From Prevotella sp. (GTDB lineage Bacteria; Bacteroidota; Bacteroidia; Bacteroidales; Bacteroidaceae), in assembly GCA_017645905.1 (NCBI GenBank), contig JAGCNO010000159.1, positions 1-36,143 of the forward strand: a stretch of 36,143 bases of DNA, in the 5' to 3' direction. The position numbers and the translations under genes were made by a program. Every line of letters starts with the position of its first letter. The first letter of the stretch is position 1. The notes beneath the pieces are model-generated. The model saw only the letters and a list, made by a program, of their open reading frames with translations, was not told where the DNA came from and did no database searches. Below, in pieces: positions 29,002-36,143 of the stretch.

Positions 29002-30513
29002 ATGAAAAAGAGTCTTTTGCTTCTGCCGTTTATGGCATTGTTGTTCAGCTGTTCTTCCAAAGATAAGAACAACGACAATCCCGTGCTCACCATTGAGGGT
29101 GGCCAGATTTCAGGTGTTAAGGTAGACTATACCGATAACGCAGGCAAGTCTACCACGTATTATGCCTACAAGGGCATCCCCTATGCCGCTGCTCCCATCG
29201 GCGACCTGCGGTGGAAGGAGCCGCAGCCCGTGAAGCCCTGGGAGGGCGTCCGTCTGTGCGACAAGTTCGGTCATCCCGGTTATCAGGCTGTTCACTATCC
29301 TGGTTTCTACGCCTCGGAGTGGGGCTATGGCGACGAGGCTCCCTACAGTGAGGACTGCCTCTACCTGAACGTGTGGACAAAGGCTCCCGGACAGGTAGAC
29401 AAGAAACTGCCCGTGGCCCTGTGGATACACGGCGGAGGCTACCGTGAGGGCTGGGGCTCAGAGCCTGAGTTCGACGGTCGGGAGTGGGCGCTCAAGGACG
29501 TGGTGCTCGTCAGCATCAACTACCGTCTGGGCATCTTCGGCTTCATGACCTATCCTGAGCTGTCGGCCGAGAGCCCGAACCATGTGAGCGGCAACTATGG
29601 CATACTGGACCAGATACAGTCCTTGAAGTGGATAAAGGAGAACATCGCACAGTTTGGCGGTGATCCCGACAACGTGACCATTTTCGGCCAGAGCGCCGGA
29701 GCCGGCAGCGTGCGTACCCTCTGTGAGAGCCCGCTGGCCCGTGGCCTGTTCCATAAGGCCGTCATCATGAGCGGCGGCGGCCTGAACGTTCCCGCCAAGG
29801 AGGGTGAGGAGGCCAAGCCTGCCACACCGATGAACAAATTCTTCACCTACAACCCCACGCTGGTAGAGAGCGAGGCCGAGACGAAGAAGGTGATGGACTG
29901 GGCAGGGCTGACCGATCTGGAGAAGCTGCGCCATGCCTCCACGGAGATTATGTACACCGTGGGACAGCTCTATAACATGGTGAACAAGACCGACCTCTTC
30001 CTCATGCAGCGACCCATCATCGACGGCTATGTGTGCACAAGGAATTTCGACGATGCCGCCCGTGCCGGTATCATTGCCGACATCCCCTACATGATTGGCT
30101 ACACGCTGAACGACATGGGCTCCATGGGGCCTGGCATTGCCGAGTTCTGTAAGGTTCGTCAGGAGAAGGGCGGAAAGGCCTGGGCCTACGAGTTTGCACG
30201 TCCGCTGCCCGACGACGGCAAGCATCCCGAGATTACCGACCGCCTGAAGGGCGCCTTCCACTCGTCTGACCTCTGGTTCGTGTTCAAGAGCCTGGAGCAC
30301 TGCTGGCGTCCCTGGACGCAGGGCGACTGGGACCTCGCTGAGAAGATGCTCACCGCCTGGACAAACTTCGCCAAGTATAGCGACCCCAACGGCGAGGACG
30401 GCACAAGCCTGGGCTGGACGCCTTGCACGGCCGAGAATCCGCAGTTCATGCTCTTCAAGCTCGATGACAAAGATGCCGAGGCCAGCGAGATGGGAGAGCC
30501 TATCCTGCCCTAA
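29002..30513 (+). CDS. Type-B carboxylesterase lipoprotein
   Basis: A 503-residue alpha/beta-hydrolase. The N-terminus is a lipoprotein signal (MKKSLLLLPFMALLFSCSS; Cys of LLFSC) followed by an Asp/Asn-rich linker, so it is probably anchored to the outer membrane. Carboxylesterase signatures include YKGIPYAAAPIGDLRWKEPQ, EDCLYLNVW, the oxyanion loop IHGGGYREGWG and the nucleophile in FGQSAGAGSV (Ser about 230). The His is likely in FHSSDLWFVF. It lies 15 nt upstream of a GH8 xylan enzyme, so it may deacylate hemicellulose oligomers, but the family is broad and the substrate is inferred from context only. Confidence 0.9.
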   Translation: MKKSLLLLPFMALLFSCSSKDKNNDNPVLTIEGGQISGVKVDYTDNAGKSTTYYAYKGIPYAAAPIGDLRWKEPQPVKPWEGVRLCDKFGHPGYQAVHYPGFYASEWGYGDEAPYSEDCLYLNVWTKAPGQVDKKLPVALWIHGGGYREGWGSEPEFDGREWALKDVVLVSINYRLGIFGFMTYPELSAESPNHVSGNYGILDQIQSLKWIKENIAQFGGDPDNVTIFGQSAGAGSVRTLCESPLARGLFHKAVIMSGGGLNVPAKEGEEAKPATPMNKFFTYNPTLVESEAETKKVMDWAGLTDLEKLRHASTEIMYTVGQLYNMVNKTDLFLMQRPIIDGYVCTRNFDDAARAGIIADIPYMIGYTLNDMGSMGPGIAEFCKVRQEKGGKAWAYEFARPLPDDGKHPEITDRLKGAFHSSDLWFVFKSLEHCWRPWTQGDWDLAEKMLTAWTNFAKYSDPNGEDGTSLGWTPCTAENPQFMLFKLDDKDAEASEMGEPILP

Positions 30514-30528
30514 ATACCTATCATTATT

Positions 30529-31884
30529 ATGAAAAGAATCATTTCAACCATTCTGTTTGTGACTTTCGCTGTCGTTGTCTCAGCACAGGAGCCTTGGACG
30601 AAAGGCGGTTTTGAGACAGGAAAGTACCGTAATCTCTTCGTGGAGATGGGCTATAAGCAGGCCGACGTGGACGCCAAGCTGAAGGAAGTGTTCAACGACG
30701 TGTTCCGCGGCCCCAACAAGGTCTACTTCGAGGTAGGCGACACCCTGGGCTATGTCTCCGACATCAAGAACCACGACGCCCGCACCGAGGGCATGTCGTA
30801 TGGCCTGATGATTGCCGTGCAGTTCGGCGAGAAGGACATCTTCGACCGTCTGTGGCGCTGGAGCAAGAAGTACATGCAGCACCAGGACGGACCGCGCAAG
30901 GGCTATTTCGCCTGGAGCTGCAGGACCGACGGCACACGCAATGCCGAGGGTGCCGCCAGCGACGGCGAACTGTACTTCATCACCGCCCTCCTCTTTGCCT
31001 CGAACCGCTGGGGCAACGACACCGGCATCGACTACAAGGCCGAGGCACAGCACATCCTCGACTGCATACAGCCCAAGGAGTACACTCCGGAGCCCCGTCC
31101 GGGCTTTGGTGGCTTTGGCGGATTCGGCGGACAGCAGCAGAACGGCCCTCAGAAGATGTATCTCATCGACCCTGAGACCAAGCTCATCACCTTCACCCCC
31201 GACGGCTTCGGCCAGCGGTTTACCGACCCCAGCTACCATATCCCTGTCTTCTACGAGGTGTGGGCACGCTGGGCCGACGACGGACGTGCTGACCTCTGGA
31301 ACGAGTGTGCCCAGAAGAGCCGGGCGTTCCTGCACAAGTGTATCAACGACACCACGGGCCTGAATCCCGACCAGTGCCAGTATGACGGTTCGCTGATGCA
31401 GATGCCACGGTTTCCCGGTATGCCCGACAGGCCGCAGGGAGCGCCGCGCAGAAACGGGAACAACAATTTCCGCTACGACTCCTGGCGTGTGCCGATGAAC
31501 ATCGCCTTAGACTACGAGTGGAGCTGTGCCGACCGGGAGTGGCAGCAGCAATACGGCGAGAAGTTCCAGAACTTCCTTTACAGTCAGGGCATCAACGACT
31601 TTGTGGACCAGTATCGTGTGGACGGTACACTACCCGAGGGTAACGAAATCCTGCCCGCTGGCGGTTTCCGCAAGCTGCGCCACAGCATCGGCCTTGTCGC
31701 CACGTCGGCAGCAGCGTCGGTGATGTGTCGTCATGATAAAAAGAAAGAGTTCGTGGACGCTCTCTGGAACGCCAAGCACGAACCCTTTGACGACGGTTAT
31801 TTCGATGCTTATTACGACGGTCTGCTCCGCCTCTTCGCTTTCATGCACCTGAGCGGCAATTACCGGGTTATCTTCCCACAATAA
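30529..31884 (+). CDS. GH8 reducing-end xylose-releasing exo-oligoxylanase-like enzyme
   Basis: A 451-residue secreted enzyme (signal peptide MKRIISTILFVTFAVVVSAQ) of glycoside hydrolase family 8, resembling Rex enzymes (EC 3.2.1.156) that remove xylose from the reducing end of xylooligosaccharides. Likely catalytic residues are the acid Glu87 in HDARTEGMSYG, Asp145 in AASDGELYF and Asp317 in FRYDSWRVPMN. Two low-complexity loops are inserted in the fold: PGFGGFGGFGGQQQNGPQ (about 191-208) and a Pro/Arg/Asn-rich stretch (about 293-313). It is presumably in an operon with the carboxylesterase lipoprotein. Confidence 0.92.
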   Translation: MKRIISTILFVTFAVVVSAQEPWTKGGFETGKYRNLFVEMGYKQADVDAKLKEVFNDVFRGPNKVYFEVGDTLGYVSDIKNHDARTEGMSYGLMIAVQFGEKDIFDRLWRWSKKYMQHQDGPRKGYFAWSCRTDGTRNAEGAASDGELYFITALLFASNRWGNDTGIDYKAEAQHILDCIQPKEYTPEPRPGFGGFGGFGGQQQNGPQKMYLIDPETKLITFTPDGFGQRFTDPSYHIPVFYEVWARWADDGRADLWNECAQKSRAFLHKCINDTTGLNPDQCQYDGSLMQMPRFPGMPDRPQGAPRRNGNNNFRYDSWRVPMNIALDYEWSCADREWQQQYGEKFQNFLYSQGINDFVDQYRVDGTLPEGNEILPAGGFRKLRHSIGLVATSAAASVMCRHDKKKEFVDALWNAKHEPFDDGYFDAYYDGLLRLFAFMHLSGNYRVIFPQ

Positions 31885-31926
31885 TTTATTATAGTTGTCT
31901 GCCTGAAGCTGATTCCTTATACTACA

Positions 31927-31961
31927 CCCCCTGCCATTTCCCTCATGGGAGAGGCAGGGGG
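31927..31961. terminator. G/C-rich hairpin between convergent genes (CCACCCCCT-type word)
   Basis: CCCCCTGCC (31927-31935) pairs with GGCAGGGGG (31953-31961), and the inner TCCC/GGGA pair extends the stem. On the plus strand it is followed by TTAGTTGTTATTT, so it probably ends the GH8 transcript. It is of the same word type as the ilvB/ilvN repeats. Confidence 0.6.
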
Positions 31962-31968
31962 TTAGTTG

Positions 31969-34900
31969 TTATTTGCTGGCCATGATGGTGATGATGGCTG
32001 AGATGTCGGCTACGTCGACGGCTCCGTCTTCATTGACATCGGCGTATTCGAACAAGACATCTGTGCTTCCGGCCATGAAGCTGATGACGGCTGAGACATC
32101 GGCCACGTCGACGGCTCCGTCGCGGTTCACGTCGCCCTTGAGCATGATTACGGAAGGCTTGGTGTAGCTCGACGAGACGTTTGTCTTGGCGATGGTTGGG
32201 ATGTTCATGGTGAGTACCTCGTCGGCGCCGTCGGGATAGCGTCCGGCGGTCTCGTCGCCCTTCATGGGGCCGTAGGTGAGGCGGTCGGTCCACGACTCGT
32301 CGGCAGCGGTGAGCAGCAGTTCGTCGCCCTCGGCAGCCAGCTTGAAGGAGGCGTGCAGCTGCGTCAGCGGTTCACGCTGGTCGCACCAGACGATGAGGTA
32401 GCCGTGAGGCGGGATGATGGTGCCTGGGGCTTCGGGCAGCAGCGGCGCTACGTCCCAATACTCTTCGGGTGTGAAGAGCGGCGCCTCGATTTCGTATTTC
32501 TTAGGCTTGTCGGGATTGTCGGAGAGGTACATGCCCTCCACGTTGACAGGCTTGTCGGTGGTGTTGTAAAGTTCCACCCAGTCGCTGCGCTTGAAGTATT
32601 CGTTGACGAAGATGTCGTTAGAGGCGCTCACCTCGTTGATGCGTACGGGCGTAGGCTGGGCATAGAGCATTGACCATTCTTCCTCGTCCATTTCCTTGAA
32701 GGTGGCGACGAGGGTCACGCTGCTGCCTTCGGGCAGACTGACGACGGGGTCGGTGGAGATAATCTCCGTGCCTTTCTTCCATCCGGCGAAGGTGTAGCCG
32801 TAGGGAGCCTTGGCCTCCAGCTCGACGGGAGCAAAGAGGTGGCCGTTGAACATCGACCACTGTCCGTTGGTCTTCGAGACATTTCCGGTGGGCACGGCGA
32901 CACCGTTGATGAAGAGCTTTGCCCCCTCGACATCGGTGTTCAGCTTGACGGCCTGTGCGCTTTCGCGGAGCTTCGCATAGGAGAAGCCCTTGAGGTGTCC
33001 GGCCATCTTCTGCGAGCGGCCCTGCAGCTTGTTCTTGATGGTTGAGGCGGCGCGGTCGGGGTCATGGCCATCGTTGATGCCCTGCTGCTTCATCAGCTGG
33101 CACATGGGCTTGACGTTGTTCAGCAGTTCGTCGACAATCTTCCCGGCCCGTGTAGGCTCGAAGACGGTTCCTCCGATGATGCAGAACGTGTCGATGAACT
33201 TGCGGCGGAATTCGTCGTGACCCAGGAGGTTGAGGAGAAGCCGCACGATGTCGCGGTTGCGGTTAGCCTCGCCGTCGACGGTCGCAGCATCCTTGAACTG
33301 CAGGAAGTAGGCGAAGGGGTCGTCGTTCTCCTTGTTGAAGCCGCGCAGGGCGAAAGCATAGTCGAGGTCGAACGACACGAAGCGGTAGCGGCCGTCGTGC
33401 TGGCTACGGTATGCCTTGATGTTGTTGTTTGGCCAGTCGTCGTTGTCGAGGAACATGGTGACAGCCATGTAGTTAGTGAACTCGTCGATGTCGAGCAGCG
33501 TCTTCAGCTCCTTGTAGGCCTCTTCGCTCTCCTCGGTGCCGTTGCTCACCGTTTCGCTCAGCTCGATGATGCGGTTGAGGGCATCGGCGGTGCCGTTCTT
33601 CATCTCCTCGTTCTCGAAGGCATCGAGCTCTTCGTCGTCATAGCCCCAGTTGGCGTAGGCAAACTTGTCGTTGTTAGGCTCACGGAGGTTGAGCACACCG
33701 CGCAGCTCGCCATTGACATACTCAATGACAGGCACATAGGACTGCACGTCGACATCGATGCCCGACCGCTGGATGATGGTCTCTAAGGCAGGGTCCAAGA
33801 AGCGAGCGTTGTGGCTCCAGATGTCGTTGCCGCCGTTACGAACAAGGAGTGTCTTGCTGCGAATGTAAGGCTTCTGGGGGAAGAAGGGGTAGTCGAGGTG
33901 GTTTGTTCCGTCGAACACCTTGTTGCTCTTCAGCTTGAACGAGCGGAAGCGCTGCGAGCGTGTCCAACCGCCCGAGACGGCGATGTTCACGTCCTGGTTG
34001 AAGAGCATCTCGCCCTCAGGCGTGAGGTAGCTGAAGTTCACGGGGCGGTCCCACGGCTGGTTATAGTTGCGGGGCATGTCCTGTCCGTTGCCGGTCTTGC
34101 CGTTGGTGCCGTCGCCGTCGCAGTCGAAGCCAATCTTTGGGTCGGTGAAGTGCTTCTTATCGCCCACGATGCTGATGACGGGCAGGGTGTACGTGTTGCT
34201 GGTCTTGATATAGCTGCGGGTGACGGGCACGCTGGGCAGGAATCCGTCCTGATAGAGACGAACGCAGAGGTTGGTGGTCTTCGAGAAGGTGAACTTTCCG
34301 TCCTTGCTCTGCTGGCTTGCCTCGACAGCCTGTCCGTCGCCAGTAAAGAGCTCCCATGAGACATCGTCGAAGTAGAACTCGTTGTCCTGCCGGTCGATGT
34401 TCAGGTTGAAGGCGATGGTCTGCATGTCCTGCACGGTTTCCTGTCCTCCCCACCATCCGCCGCCTTGCTTGCCGACATGCTGGTCGGTAATGGTGCCCTC
34501 GTAGGTTATTTCTTGCCATTCTGTCGTGACGTTGTAGTTGCCATCAAGTATGCTGCTATATATATAATTATGTGGTGTGGTGTGTGTCTGTGCTGCGATG
34601 CGGGCTGCCTTGTCTGCCCTTACCCACATGTGGAAGCGGTATTTCTCGCCGGAACGCCAGATGTGGTCCGGGGTGTAGACAAAGAACTGTGCATCCCAGT
34701 CTTCCGCTGCACTGGCTGAGGCATGTATGCGTATTCCCCTCGAACCGTCGAGGCCCACGCCGTCGACGATGCGCTGGGCGTCGCCGTTGCCGCCTGCATC
34801 GCGGCTGACGAGGCAGGTGGCATCGTCGCCCTCGCAATTGCCGTTGATGATATATTCCGTCCAGGGATTCTCAGGGTCGGCGTCCGGCTTGGGTGCTGTG

Positions 34901-35475
34901 GGCACGCTGCCGTCGGTGGTGTACATCAGAGTGGCTCCCTCGGGAATGTTAACGTTCACCGTCACCGTGTTTTTGAAGAGACAGCTGCCCTGGCTCACCA
35001 CGGGGGCGTCCAGTCGCTTGCTGGCGAAGACGGCGGTGGCGTTGGTAGCGCCGGGCGTGGGGTTGGCGGTCCATCCCCATTCGCCCGTGCCGTCCTCCAT
35101 GCGGGCCCAGGCCGTGCGGCTCTTGGCTTCGGGATAGACCTCGCTGGCTATCAGCTGGCCGAATGAATTGCTCAGGAAGATGGTATCGCCATCGCAGTCC
35201 AGCTTGAACGGTGCCTGGTCTGTCCTGATCTCGTCAGAGCCCAGCCAGATGACCTTGAAGCCCTTGGCGGGGATGGTGCCGATGCTGGAAGGAATCTTCC
35301 ACATCTTCAGGTTCTCGGCATCGTTGCTGAGGTACATGCCGCCGAGGCTGACGGCGCCGTCGCTGGGGTTGTAGATTTCCACCCAGCTGTCAAAGTTGAT
35401 AGCCGGACTCATCACCTCGCCCACATTGGCGGCCATGAGTTCATTGAAAATGAGTGCAGCTGTTGCAAGTGTCAT
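31969..35475 (-). CDS. CotH-kinase-family protein with lamin-tail, carbohydrate-binding-like and dockerin-like domains
   Basis: A large (1168-residue) protein. Domains in order: lamin-tail domain (LIFNELMAANVGE...DSWVEIYNPSDGAVSLGGMYLS); chitobiase-C-terminal-like segment (NIPEGATLMYTTDGSVPTAP); CBM4-like beta-sandwich (about 230-400); CotH kinase-like domain (about 430-860, with FLDPALETIIQRS, NLREPNNDKFAYAN, MFLDNDDWPNNNIK and SFDLDYAF near 700); an InlB-B-type repeat (YGYTFAGWKKGTEIIST); a second lamin-tail domain (about 955-1100); and a C-terminal dockerin-like pair (GDVNRDGAVDVADVSAVI and ADVNEDGAVDVADISAII). The start is odd: an in-frame stop three codons upstream leaves only MTLATAALIF, too short and uncharged for a normal signal peptide. 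Substrate unknown; CotH proteins can phosphorylate protein Ser residues. Confidence 0.88.
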   Translation of the reverse strand: MTLATAALIFNELMAANVGEVMSPAINFDSWVEIYNPSDGAVSLGGMYLSNDAENLKMWKIPSSIGTIPAKGFKVIWLGSDEIRTDQAPFKLDCDGDTIFLSNSFGQLIASEVYPEAKSRTAWARMEDGTGEWGWTANPTPGATNATAVFASKRLDAPVVSQGSCLFKNTVTVNVNIPEGATLMYTTDGSVPTAPKPDADPENPWTEYIINGNCEGDDATCLVSRDAGGNGDAQRIVDGVGLDGSRGIRIHASASAAEDWDAQFFVYTPDHIWRSGEKYRFHMWVRADKAARIAAQTHTTPHNYIYSSILDGNYNVTTEWQEITYEGTITDQHVGKQGGGWWGGQETVQDMQTIAFNLNIDRQDNEFYFDDVSWELFTGDGQAVEASQQSKDGKFTFSKTTNLCVRLYQDGFLPSVPVTRSYIKTSNTYTLPVISIVGDKKHFTDPKIGFDCDGDGTNGKTGNGQDMPRNYNQPWDRPVNFSYLTPEGEMLFNQDVNIAVSGGWTRSQRFRSFKLKSNKVFDGTNHLDYPFFPQKPYIRSKTLLVRNGGNDIWSHNARFLDPALETIIQRSGIDVDVQSYVPVIEYVNGELRGVLNLREPNNDKFAYANWGYDDEELDAFENEEMKNGTADALNRIIELSETVSNGTEESEEAYKELKTLLDIDEFTNYMAVTMFLDNDDWPNNNIKAYRSQHDGRYRFVSFDLDYAFALRGFNKENDDPFAYFLQFKDAATVDGEANRNRDIVRLLLNLLGHDEFRRKFIDTFCIIGGTVFEPTRAGKIVDELLNNVKPMCQLMKQQGINDGHDPDRAASTIKNKLQGRSQKMAGHLKGFSYAKLRESAQAVKLNTDVEGAKLFINGVAVPTGNVSKTNGQWSMFNGHLFAPVELEAKAPYGYTFAGWKKGTEIISTDPVVSLPEGSSVTLVATFKEMDEEEWSMLYAQPTPVRINEVSASNDIFVNEYFKRSDWVELYNTTDKPVNVEGMYLSDNPDKPKKYEIEAPLFTPEEYWDVAPLLPEAPGTIIPPHGYLIVWCDQREPLTQLHASFKLAAEGDELLLTAADESWTDRLTYGPMKGDETAGRYPDGADEVLTMNIPTIAKTNVSSSYTKPSVIMLKGDVNRDGAVDVADVSAVISFMAGSTDVLFEYADVNEDGAVDVADISAIITIMASK

Positions 35476-35521
35476 AGTAATTTATAATTGGACAATTTAC
35501 GATTTACTGATTTGTTTCGGA

Positions 35522-35604
35522 GAAAGAACGGCTTTTTCCCATCGAAAGAACGGCTTATTCCCATTGAAAGAACGGCTTATTCTCATCGAAAGAACGGCTT
35601 ATTC
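35522..35604 (+). repeat. 22-nt palindromic array E (4 units)
   Basis: Units at 35522-35538, 35544-35560, 35566-35582 and 35588-35604, exactly 22 nt apart: GAAAGAACGGCTTTTTC once and GAAAGAACGGCTTATTC three times. Spacers are CCATC, CCATT and TCATC. It begins 46 nt from the CotH start codon, and unlike arrays A-D it lies between divergent genes. Confidence 0.9.
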
Positions 35605-35780
35605 TCCAGAGCCGTTTTGCTCCCTTCGGTCTCCTGAACCGTTTTTGCGGGTGCAAAAGTACTTATTTCTATTATAATAGAGGTATATAGAAGGCTTAAA
35701 AAGTTTAGCCAAACGCTAAAATGTGACAAATGAATAAAAAAAAGATACATAATAATGCACATACGTGTTATTATTATTTG

Positions 35781-35788
35781 TAATTTTG
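35781..35788 (+). promoter_or_regulatory. -7 box TAATTTTG upstream of the esterase gene
   Basis: TAATTTTG fits TAnnTTTG and lies 55 nt from the ATG at 35844. Confidence 0.55.
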
Positions 35789-35843
35789 TGCACTGATTCT
35801 GCGCTGACGCTAAATGAGAAATGAGAAATTAAATATTTGAGCC

Positions 35844-36143
35844 ATGAAACGATTATTTTTTATGTCCGTGCTGATGGCTGGTTCGTCGCTGGCCATGGCG
35901 CAAGTTACATTTCACTACAAGAACGACTCAGCCAAGCAGGTGCTGGTCGACGTACAGTTTGCCGGTCGTCAGGAGATGACCCGTGGTGCCGATGGCACAT
36001 GGACTGCCACCGTAGGCGTTAAGGGTGACGCCCAGAAACAGCCGGCCCCCGACATGTATCCCTTTTGCTTCATCGTCGACGGCGTCAGCGTGATGCACCC
36101 CCAGAACCCGATTTAGGTCCCCAACGAGGGCTTCAAGAACAGC
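35844..36143 (+). pseudogene. Esterase with N-terminal CBM48-like domain, interrupted by TAG, 3' truncated
   Basis: Signal peptide MKRLFFMSVLMAGSSLAMAQ, then a CBM48/E-set-like domain (VTFHYKNDSAKQVLVDVQFAG...GADGTWTATVG...DMYPFCFIVDGVSVMHPQNP) of the type found before feruloyl/acetyl-xylan esterase domains in Prevotellaceae. The frame is broken by TAG at 36114-36116, yet beyond it the same frame continues as VPNEGFKNS, which fits the expected family sequence (NPxxFPNEGFKNS). The gene was therefore probably intact until recently, or the base is a sequencing error. The rest lies outside the window. It is consistent with a hemicellulose-degradation cluster alongside the GH8 enzyme and carboxylesterase. 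Confidence 0.7.

Larger units (their letters stand above)
35476..35843. other. 368-bp divergent intergenic region with array E
   Basis: It contains an AATTTACGATTTAC word (35478-35512) directly upstream of the CotH start, the four-unit 22-nt array, an AT-rich stretch, a plus-strand -7 box at 35781-35788 and an AAATGAGAAATGAGAAAT word (35812-35834) just before the esterase start. Confidence 0.6.

Noticed and set aside
1-36143. Prophage, integrative element, toxin-antitoxin or restriction system
   Set aside because: No integrase, transposase, phage structural, methylase or toxin-like gene was recognised on either strand.

Overview
This window looks like chromosome from a relatively GC-rich member of the Bacteroidales, most likely Prevotellaceae from a rumen or gut community. 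The evidence is the recurring TAnnTTTG promoter box with no obvious Shine-Dalgarno sequences, a BlaI/M56-TonB pair, a Bacteroidetes-type LptD, a MalQ with N-terminal starch-binding domains, a regulator-propeller sensor kinase, a GH8 exo-oligoxylanase, and a CotH protein with a C-terminal dockerin-like domain. The taxon is inferred from gene content; no rRNA or tRNA gene was seen.

Layout. Positions 1-2368 (+): 5'-truncated comF, then a mannitol dehydrogenase-family oxidoreductase. 2369-5380 (-): a small membrane protein, an ECF sigma factor and a secreted protein in one tight cluster, then a small secreted protein. 5526-7639 (+): a BlaI-type repressor with two 17-bp palindromic operators, and an M56 peptidase/TonB fusion. 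7767-10736 (-): RelA/SpoT-domain protein, STAS protein, PepD. 10863-15628 (-): LolA-like protein, M64 peptidase, MalQ. 15913-18337 (-): ilvN and ilvB. 18471-21632 (-): lptD. 22333-27715 (-): a three-gene signalling operon made of a membrane coiled-coil/beta-propeller protein, a propeller sensor kinase whose phospho-accepting His is replaced by Asp, and a soluble kinase with an intact His box. 27834-36143: metallophosphoesterase, carboxylesterase lipoprotein and GH8 Rex-like enzyme (+), CotH/dockerin protein (-), and the start of an esterase interrupted by TAG (+). The right end is mainly polysaccharide degradation.

Two layers of repetitive DNA are not explained by the genes. The first is a family of five intergenic arrays (18 units in all) with an exact 22-nt period. 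Each unit is a 17-nt imperfect palindrome of the type GAAAGA-ACGGC-TCTTTC; all arrays have the same orientation, and one has a changed core but keeps the stem arms. The second is a set of short word-like repeats (AATTGTAAATCG, GAGGTCTGAGGTCT, GTGAGGAGTGAGG, GAAGATTGAAGATTG, CACCCCCT...GAGGG types). They lie between genes and also in frame inside conserved proteins such as IlvB, IlvN, LptD and both kinases.

The best candidates for undescribed biology are the 22-nt arrays, the kinase/pseudokinase/propeller operon, and the in-frame word insertions. Several genes also have their promoter box only 5-10 nt from the start codon, which suggests leaderless or nearly leaderless mRNAs.
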